Assembly: GCA_050949175.1 (NCBI GenBank)
Contig: JBMNFG010000011.1
Coordinates: 124,001-188,000 of the forward strand
Source of the DNA: UBA4971 sp900019985
Lineage (GTDB): Bacteria > Bacillota > SHA-98 > UBA4971
Direction of reading: 5' to 3'
Length of the DNA: 64,000 nt
The notes under the pieces were generated by a model. The model saw only the letters and a list, made by a program, of their open reading frames with translations, was not told where the DNA came from and did not search any database. The translations under genes and the position numbers were made by a program. Below, one piece after another: positions 58,686 to 64,000 of this stretch (position 1 is the first letter of the stretch; every line of letters begins with the position of its first letter).

Positions 58686-59318
58686 TCAAGCTCGCTTCTT
58701 TCTGACTATATCCTTAACCTTCATCAGCCGCGTCAGGTTACCCCGCTCCATCTCATCAAGTTTCATCACGATGTACTTGATAGTCTCTTCCAGGTTAGGA
58801 ATGACTACGTACTCCAGTGCATTCACCCTGCGCCTTGTCTTTTCCAACTCATCAGCCAAAAGCTCAATGGTTTTCTCAACTTCCGCCAGTTTCACCAGCT
58901 TCGGCACTACTTTTGTCAAACCTTCCACAGCATCATCTAAAGCCGCAGAAGTCCCGGAAAAGCCGTAAGGATATACGTCCTGTGCTTCACCGATAACCCA
59001 TGAAAGCTCAGGCACCTTCACATTCATTATGTTCCTCGAGGCTGCCTCTATCTTAGATTGAGCCCTGGAAACCATAAGGGCCCCTTCCATCTCCGCTCTG
59101 CTCATGGTAGCTCGGGCTTGTAGAAATGCAGGCAGTGCGCGGCCAAGAGCTGCCTCTACTTCCTCGCGGAGTTTGCGCTCAGCCTTTACTAACTCGAGAA
59201 ACTGCTTCATAAGCTCATCGAGCTTGTCTTTCATCAGTTTATGTCCTCGTTCTGCCATGGCAAGCCGCTTTCTTGTGGCAAGAAGCTGCATGCGTGTGGC
59301 GCTTACTCTGATTTCCAT
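58686..59318 (-). CDS. atpD: V/A-type ATPase subunit D
   Basis: Subunit D is the central rotor shaft of V/A-type ATPases. The 210-residue product begins MEIRVSATRMQLLATRKRLA and ends NLTRLMKVKDIVRKKRA. It is almost entirely helical, with a long N- and C-terminal coiled coil and the signature TRRRVNALEYVVIPNLEETI. The length is normal. It is the last gene of the operon, 64 nt after atpB. Its name follows V-type usage and must not be confused with the F-type beta gene of the same symbol. Confidence 0.94.
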   Translation of the reverse strand: MEIRVSATRMQLLATRKRLAMAERGHKLMKDKLDELMKQFLELVKAERKLREEVEAALGRALPAFLQARATMSRAEMEGALMVSRAQSKIEAASRNIMNVKVPELSWVIGEAQDVYPYGFSGTSAALDDAVEGLTKVVPKLVKLAEVEKTIELLADELEKTRRRVNALEYVVIPNLEETIKYIVMKLDEMERGNLTRLMKVKDIVRKKRA

Positions 59319-59382
59319 AGCTGCTCCGGAGCTAAGCCTCCCTCCTCTATCGGGCTACAACTCTTCTCAAAACACCCTCTTG

Positions 59383-60765
59383 CTATGCAGACTCAGTATC
59401 AGGCAGGTACTTCTCTATATACTCCTCGCGGATTCTCTTCAGCTCTCTGACGGGTAGAAGCGTTAGAAGCTCCCAGCCTAAATCCAGTGTTTGCTCTATC
59501 GTCCTGTTTTCTTCAGGGCCTTGATTCACATACCGCCGCTCAAATTCATCAGCGAATTTGGAGAACTTCTTATCATCCTCGGAAAGGGCAGCCTCGCCTA
59601 AGATAGCCTCAAGCTCCTTTGCGTCCCTTCCTCTGGCGTAAGCAGCGTAAAGCTGGTTCATAGTGTCTGCATGGTCCTCTCTGGTTTTGCCTTCGCCGAT
59701 ACCTTTGTCTTTCAGCCTCGACAGTGACGGCAGTACGTCAATTGGCGGGTATATGCCTTTACGGTGAAGCTCCCTGGCAAGGAGTATTTGGCCTTCCGTA
59801 ATATATCCTGTCAAGTCTACTATCGGGTGAGTCTTGTCGTCCTCAGGCATGGTAAGGATGGGAAGCAACGTTATTGAGCCCTTCCGTCCCTTGATACGCC
59901 CTGCTCTCTCATACATGGTGGCAAGGTCCGTATACATGTATCCCGGATATCCACGGCGGCCCGGAACTTCCATTCGTGCTGCAGAAACCTCTCTTAAGGC
60001 CTCTGCATAGTTGGTTATGTCGCTGAGGATGACAAGAACGTGCATATCTTTTTCAAAGGCCAGGTATTCCGCAGCGGTCAAAGCCATCCTTGGAGTGGAT
60101 ATCCTTTCAATAGCAGGGTCGTTAGCAAGGTTGATAAAGAGCACTGCACGCTCAATAGCACCTGTCCGTCTGAAGTCTGAAATGAAGTAATCAGCTTCTT
60201 CAAAGGTAATACCCATAGCGCCAAATACTACGCTGAACTTCTCCTCTGTGCCTAGAACCGTTGCTTGCCTTGCTATTTGAGCTGCAAGGGCAGCATGGGG
60301 AAGTCCGGATCCTGAGAAAATCGGAAGCTTCTGCCCTCTGACAAGTGTATTCAACCCGTCTATGGCAGAGATCCCTGTCTGGATGAACTCCGAAGGGTAT
60401 TCTCTGGCATAGGGGTTTATCGGGTTTCCGTTTATATCTATCTTCTTCTCAGGAATAATCTGTGGTCCGCCGTCTATTGGCCTTCCAAAGCCGTCAAAGA
60501 CCCTGCCCAGCATATCCATGGATACACCGAGCTCTATGCCTCGCCCTAAGAATCTGACTTTGGCCGATGCCAGGTTTAAACCGGCTGACCCTTCAAATAA
60601 CTGTACTAAGGCACGTGAACCGTCCGCCTCCAGCACCCTGCCTCGCCTAACCTCGTCTTTGGAGACTTCTATTTCTACCAGTTCACCGTACTTAACACCT
60701 TCAACCTGCTCCACCACCATAAGTGGGCCGGCTACTTCAGAGACTGTCCTGTATTCTTTAAGCAA
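59383..60765 (-). CDS. atpB: V/A-type ATPase subunit B (non-catalytic)
   Basis: Subunit B alternates with the catalytic A subunit in the hexamer. The 460-residue product starts (TTG) LLKEYRTVSEVAGPLMVVEQ. It lacks a true P-loop (GSGLPHAALAAQIARQ instead of GxGKT), as expected for B, and contains FGAMGITFEEADYFISDFRR and SRLKDKGIGEGKTREDHADT. The TTG at 60765 gives the family N-terminus and has GGGGGTGAGG just upstream; it overlaps the end of atpA by 8 nt. A longer frame is rejected. Confidence 0.94.
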   Translation of the reverse strand: MLKEYRTVSEVAGPLMVVEQVEGVKYGELVEIEVSKDEVRRGRVLEADGSRALVQLFEGSAGLNLASAKVRFLGRGIELGVSMDMLGRVFDGFGRPIDGGPQIIPEKKIDINGNPINPYAREYPSEFIQTGISAIDGLNTLVRGQKLPIFSGSGLPHAALAAQIARQATVLGTEEKFSVVFGAMGITFEEADYFISDFRRTGAIERAVLFINLANDPAIERISTPRMALTAAEYLAFEKDMHVLVILSDITNYAEALREVSAARMEVPGRRGYPGYMYTDLATMYERAGRIKGRKGSITLLPILTMPEDDKTHPIVDLTGYITEGQILLARELHRKGIYPPIDVLPSLSRLKDKGIGEGKTREDHADTMNQLYAAYARGRDAKELEAILGEAALSEDDKKFSKFADEFERRYVNQGPEENRTIEQTLDLGWELLTLLPVRELKRIREEYIEKYLPDTESA

Positions 60766-62533
60766 CTTCCTCACCCCCGGCTGCCTGGACAAGGTCGCTG
60801 AACGCAGTCTTCATCTCTTGGAACACACTGTTTAATCTCTCTTCTTCATTTTCCGGGACATATTTCATCCTGGCTATGGTGTCCCTGACGTCCAGCTCCA
60901 TAATCTTATCGAAATCAACATCTGCTTCCAGCGCATCCAAAGCCATATGATGGAAATCGAGAATAGCTTTGAGCATCAGCCTTTGCTTGGCAAGCGACGT
61001 ATATGTGTCTACTTCGTGATAAGCATTCTGGTGCAGGAAGTCTTCGCGTATTGATTTTGCAGTCTCCAGCGACAATCTATCCTTAATAGATAAGGCATCT
61101 ATACCGACAAGCCTTACTATCTCTTCCAGCTCTGCTTCTTCTTGCAGCATCCTCATGGCTTCTCTTCTGAGGTCTGCAAAGTCAGATGCAACTGTCTTGG
61201 AGAGCTCTCCCTCTAATCTCTCAAGATAGAGTGAATAGCTGAGCAACCAGTTAATCGCAGGGAAGTGACGCCGTGCTGCCAAAGTTGCATCCAGGCCCCA
61301 GAATACCTTCGCTACTCTGAGCGTTGCCTGGGCAACAGGCTCTGACAGGTCTCCGCCTGGAGGAGACACAGCTCCGATAACTGTCAGAGTGCCTTCTCTT
61401 CCCTCAGACCCGAGGCACTTGGTGCGTCCTGCACGTTCATAGAACTCGGCTATCCTGGAACCAAGATATGCAGGATAACCTTCCTCACCGGGCATTTCCT
61501 CAAGCCTTCCTGAAATCTCACGGAGAGCCTCAGCCCACCTGGACGTGGAGTCTGCCATTAGAGCCACATTATAGCCCATATCTCGGAAGTATTCAGCCAT
61601 TGTAATGCCTGTGTAAATCGAGGCTTCACGGGCTGCAACAGGCATGTCTGATGTGTTCGCCACAAGCACTGTCCTCTTCATGAGAGGCTCGCCTGTGCGT
61701 GGGTCCATCAGCTCCGGGAAGTCCATAAGGACCTCTGTCATCTCATTTCCGCGTTCTCCGCATCCGACGTATACGATGATATCTGAGTCTGCCCACCGCG
61801 CCAGCTGGTGCTGGACGACTGTCTTTCCGCTGCCGAAAGGACCGGGTACGCATGCAGCTCCGCCTTTCGCAACCGGGAAGAACATATCTATGATGCGTTG
61901 ACCTGTGACCAGGGGGACATGCGGAGGAAGCTTCTCTGCATAAGGCCTCCCTCGCCTTACAGGCCAGCGGGTCAGCATGGTAATATCCCTTGTGCCGTCT
62001 TTTGTTTCAATAGTGGCAACTACGTCTAAGACTGTAAACTCGCCTTCATTGATAGTCCGGACAGTGCCCCTTACATCATGGGGGACCATTATCCTGTGTT
62101 CAACAACTGAGGTCTCCTGGACCACACCGAGGATATCACCGGGTTCAACAGTATCCCCGGGCTTTACCCTTGGTTCAAAATGCCATTTGCGTTCGTAGTC
62201 TATTCCGGGCAATTCGATTCCGCGTTCGATGCGGTCGCCCACAAGGTCTTTAATCTTATCAAGAGGCCTTTGAATTCCGTCATATATCGACTCTATAAGG
62301 CCAGGTGCCAGCTCTACGGAAAGAGGTTGACCGGTGGTATAAACCGGTTCACCGGGTCCGAGGCCGGCAGTCTCTTCATAAACCTGGATCGATGCTCTGT
62401 CGCCTCGCATCTCTATGATCTCGCCGATGAGTCTTTTTTCACTCACCCGCACTACTTCATACATCTTTGCATTGCCCAATCCTTCTGCTATAACCAAAGG
62501 ACCTGAGACTTTTACAATCCTTCCTTCACCCAT
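60758..62533 (-). CDS. atpA: V/A-type ATPase subunit A (catalytic)
   Basis: The catalytic subunit. The 591-residue product starts MGEGRIVKVSGPLVIAEGLG and contains the P-loop GPFGSGKTVVQHQLARWADS, the long V-type non-homologous region (residues about 110-190) and the glutamate-bearing GCGERGNEMTEVLMDFPEL. The SRWAEALREISGRLEEMPGE segment is typical. It lies 8 nt after atpF. With E, C, F, B and D it forms the E-C-F-A-B-D order known from Thermus. Whether the enzyme pumps H+ or Na+ depends on the K subunit outside the window. Confidence 0.96.
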   Translation of the reverse strand: MGEGRIVKVSGPLVIAEGLGNAKMYEVVRVSEKRLIGEIIEMRGDRASIQVYEETAGLGPGEPVYTTGQPLSVELAPGLIESIYDGIQRPLDKIKDLVGDRIERGIELPGIDYERKWHFEPRVKPGDTVEPGDILGVVQETSVVEHRIMVPHDVRGTVRTINEGEFTVLDVVATIETKDGTRDITMLTRWPVRRGRPYAEKLPPHVPLVTGQRIIDMFFPVAKGGAACVPGPFGSGKTVVQHQLARWADSDIIVYVGCGERGNEMTEVLMDFPELMDPRTGEPLMKRTVLVANTSDMPVAAREASIYTGITMAEYFRDMGYNVALMADSTSRWAEALREISGRLEEMPGEEGYPAYLGSRIAEFYERAGRTKCLGSEGREGTLTVIGAVSPPGGDLSEPVAQATLRVAKVFWGLDATLAARRHFPAINWLLSYSLYLERLEGELSKTVASDFADLRREAMRMLQEEAELEEIVRLVGIDALSIKDRLSLETAKSIREDFLHQNAYHEVDTYTSLAKQRLMLKAILDFHHMALDALEADVDFDKIMELDVRDTIARMKYVPENEEERLNSVFQEMKTAFSDLVQAAGGEEVA

Positions 62534-62541
62534 TCTAGCTC

Positions 62542-62871
62542 CTACCCTCTCTCCTGGAATAAGATGTCGGCACCGACAGCCTTTTCCACGATCTTCTTCA
62601 TCCGCATCCGCGCAAGCCCCAGTGAACCTTCAATTCCGGGGATTATAGCCACTGCAGGAAGCGGCTGATCTTCAAATGCCTTTACAAGTTCAGGCAAGGC
62701 CTCTGCCGCCTGCTCAGTAAGGAAAACCACCCCGTACTTCCCTCTTTTAAGCGCGGCTAGAATCTTCTCGCCTTGTTCAGGTCCACCCAGGGCAAATATA
62801 TCCGCTCCAAGGGAACGAAATCCCAAGACAGCCTCTTCTTCACCGACCACTGCTATCTTATACATAGACAT
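62542..62871 (-). CDS. atpF: V/A-type ATPase subunit F
   Basis: Subunit F is a small Rossmann-like protein at the rotor shaft. The 109-residue product begins MSMYKIAVVGEEEAVLGFRS, with GLGADIFALGG-like spacing (FRSLGADIFALGGPEQ), YGVVFLTEQAAEALPELVKA and AVAIIPGIEGSLGLARMRMK. The start overlaps the end of atpC by 14 nt; an ATG two codons in is an alternative. Confidence 0.93.
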   Translation of the reverse strand: MSMYKIAVVGEEEAVLGFRSLGADIFALGGPEQGEKILAALKRGKYGVVFLTEQAAEALPELVKAFEDQPLPAVAIIPGIEGSLGLARMRMKKIVEKAVGADILFQERG

Positions 62872-63865
62872 CTCGCAGTCTCTCCCTTATGCTGTCACCT
62901 GCTACCCCGGCTGCCTTACCGGCAATTACCAGTCGGGCAATCCGGAGCTCCTGCTGCTTGGCAAGGATGTACCCGATTAGCGGTTCCGGGCCCAGCGGAA
63001 CATATCTTGCCTCGCGGATCAATCCACTTATTATCTCTTCAAGGAATCCCTCTATCTCAGAAAGGGATCCTCCTTCCTCAAGCAGGTTTAATCCGCGCCT
63101 GGCAACAAACTCGTACCCTGTCCCTGACAATACATCCATTAAGGCATCTTGGGATTCATCTTCGTAGGCTTGGCTAAGTCTTCTGTGATCTATGTTTCCC
63201 CCTGCCACCAGGGCATGTTCCACAAGCCACGTGTCCCGCCGCATCTTCCTGGCTCTCAAGAATATCAAGAGATTGAGGAAGTCTATTTCCGTTTTTACGT
63301 ACCTAATGAGAAATTGGATTCCAACAGTCTGTGCCAAATCCAGCAAGGCCTCATGCATAGCCCTGTCAATAACAATATCAATGACCTCAGGGGAAGAACG
63401 CTGACTGTACAGAGCCCGGACTTTCTTTAATGCAGATCTAAACTCAGCCGGCAATTCACGCATTTCCCCATTAATCGCCTTGCAGATGGCATCTTCGCTG
63501 AGAGTTCCAAGACGGGACATGGCCATGACAGGTGAAACATTAAAAATGTTTGCTTTCAGCAATACCTTTAAGTTATGGTAATCATGCCTCAAGGTAATAA
63601 GTCTTGAAAGCCTCTTATCAGGACTGGTCTCTTCTATAAACTGAAGGAGCTTTAATTCCTCTTGGTCCAGGGCCTCGTCTATTGACAGGAGGTCCTTGGC
63701 ACAAGCGGCTACCTGGATATAACCGGCTTCCTCCAGCACCTTGAAAGCACCGCTGACGTCAGACGCGTCAATCATCCGCTCTATTGACGCACGGTCCAGA
63801 AGCTTGGTCTCGACAGCCCGCGTTCTGCCTACAGCGTATGCATACTTTTCTTCATGCCCCAGCAA
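62858..63865 (-). CDS. atpC: V/A-type ATPase subunit C
   Basis: Subunit C (yeast d-like) connects the central stalk to the membrane ring. The 335-residue product starts (TTG) LLGHEEKYAYAVGRTRAVET and is helical, with the repeats typical of the family (ITLRHDYHNLKVLLKANIFN; VKTEIDFLNLLIFLRARKMR; GPEPLIGYILAKQQELRIAR). GGAGGTGATAG directly precedes the TTG at 63865. It follows atpE by 28 nt. Confidence 0.92.
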   Translation of the reverse strand: MLGHEEKYAYAVGRTRAVETKLLDRASIERMIDASDVSGAFKVLEEAGYIQVAACAKDLLSIDEALDQEELKLLQFIEETSPDKRLSRLITLRHDYHNLKVLLKANIFNVSPVMAMSRLGTLSEDAICKAINGEMRELPAEFRSALKKVRALYSQRSSPEVIDIVIDRAMHEALLDLAQTVGIQFLIRYVKTEIDFLNLLIFLRARKMRRDTWLVEHALVAGGNIDHRRLSQAYEDESQDALMDVLSGTGYEFVARRGLNLLEEGGSLSEIEGFLEEIISGLIREARYVPLGPEPLIGYILAKQQELRIARLVIAGKAAGVAGDSIRERLRDVYV

Positions 63866-63893
63866 TCTATCACCTCCGGACCCAAGAACCTTC

Positions 63894-64000
63894 TCAGCTA
63901 AAGAGAATACTCGCTACATCGATCAGCAGGGATTCATATTCTCGGGCCAGGATAGCATCAAAAGTACAATTGACTTCAACCTTTCCTGAGCTCAGGATGA
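63894..64000 (-). CDS. atpE: V/A-type ATPase subunit E, partial (C-terminal end only)
   Basis: The last 34 codons of a minus-strand gene cut by the window end. They read SSGKVEVNCTFDAILAREYE followed by SLLIDVASILFS and a TGA stop. This fits the C-terminus of V-type subunit E (the peripheral stalk), where a short strand precedes a helix ending in LF. Position directly before atpC supports it. Confidence 0.8.
   Translation of the reverse strand, partial: ILSSGKVEVNCTFDAILAREYESLLIDVASILFS

Overview
The window comes from a low-to-mid GC, spore-lineage Bacillota (Clostridia-like anaerobe). The evidence is an almost complete, inverted copy of the Bacillus-type ctsR-to-str superoperon region, a sporulation sigma factor SigH, CtsR/McsA/McsB/ClpC, Mini-III RNase, Shine-Dalgarno sites close to AAGGAGG, TTGACA/TATAAT promoters, and a V/A-type ATPase instead of an F-type one. 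No species can be named from the sequence alone.

Layout from low to high coordinates; most genes are on the minus strand. (1) 1-18.3 kb: rplD (cut by the window edge), rplC, rpsJ, tuf, fusA, rpsG, rpsL and an L7Ae-like protein form the str operon with its own promoter. Then come rpoC, rpoB, rplL, rplJ with an L10 leader, rplA, rplK, nusG, secE, rpmG and a tRNA-Tyr/Gly/Thr block. (2) 18.4-30.1 kb: an accessory segment. It holds a three-gene proton-translocating transhydrogenase (pntAA-pntAB-pntB) and an EamA exporter on the plus strand. A kduI plus TRAP-transporter cassette for uronic acids follows on the minus strand, then a flavodoxin/FMN-binding fusion. After that come several kilobases of gene-poor DNA packed with different tandem repeats, and a tRNA-Thr. 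(3) 30.7-41.1 kb: sigH, rlmB, thyX, mrnC, cysS, gltX, a CBS-HutP fusion, an ispDF fusion, a YacL PIN/TRAM protein and carD. (4) 41.3-49.7 kb: a small plus-strand gene, radA, lplA, a DUF1893 protein, then clpC, mcsB, mcsA and ctsR behind a CtsR operator. (5) 49.7-58.6 kb: ogt, a UPF0104 membrane protein, rho, pyrG, a metallo-beta-lactamase-fold hydrolase, argS and an M16 protease. (6) 58.7-64 kb: V-type ATPase genes D, B, A, F, C and the end of E.

The core is ordinary information-processing machinery with tight translational coupling. The unusual material is between genes. The strongest signal is a regular array of twelve 19-nt dyads (28913-29367) whose spacings fall close to whole helical turns. 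It sits inside a segment where almost every large intergenic gap carries its own tandem-repeat family (14, 70, 27, 74 and about 32 bp units). The most interesting proteins are the CBS-HutP fusion that lacks the HutP metal-binding histidines, and the flavodoxin-TM-FMN-binding fusion, which keeps an internal ribosome-binding site and start codon at a 24-bp repeat linker. Gene starts were re-chosen from Shine-Dalgarno positions, so many differ from the longest open frame.
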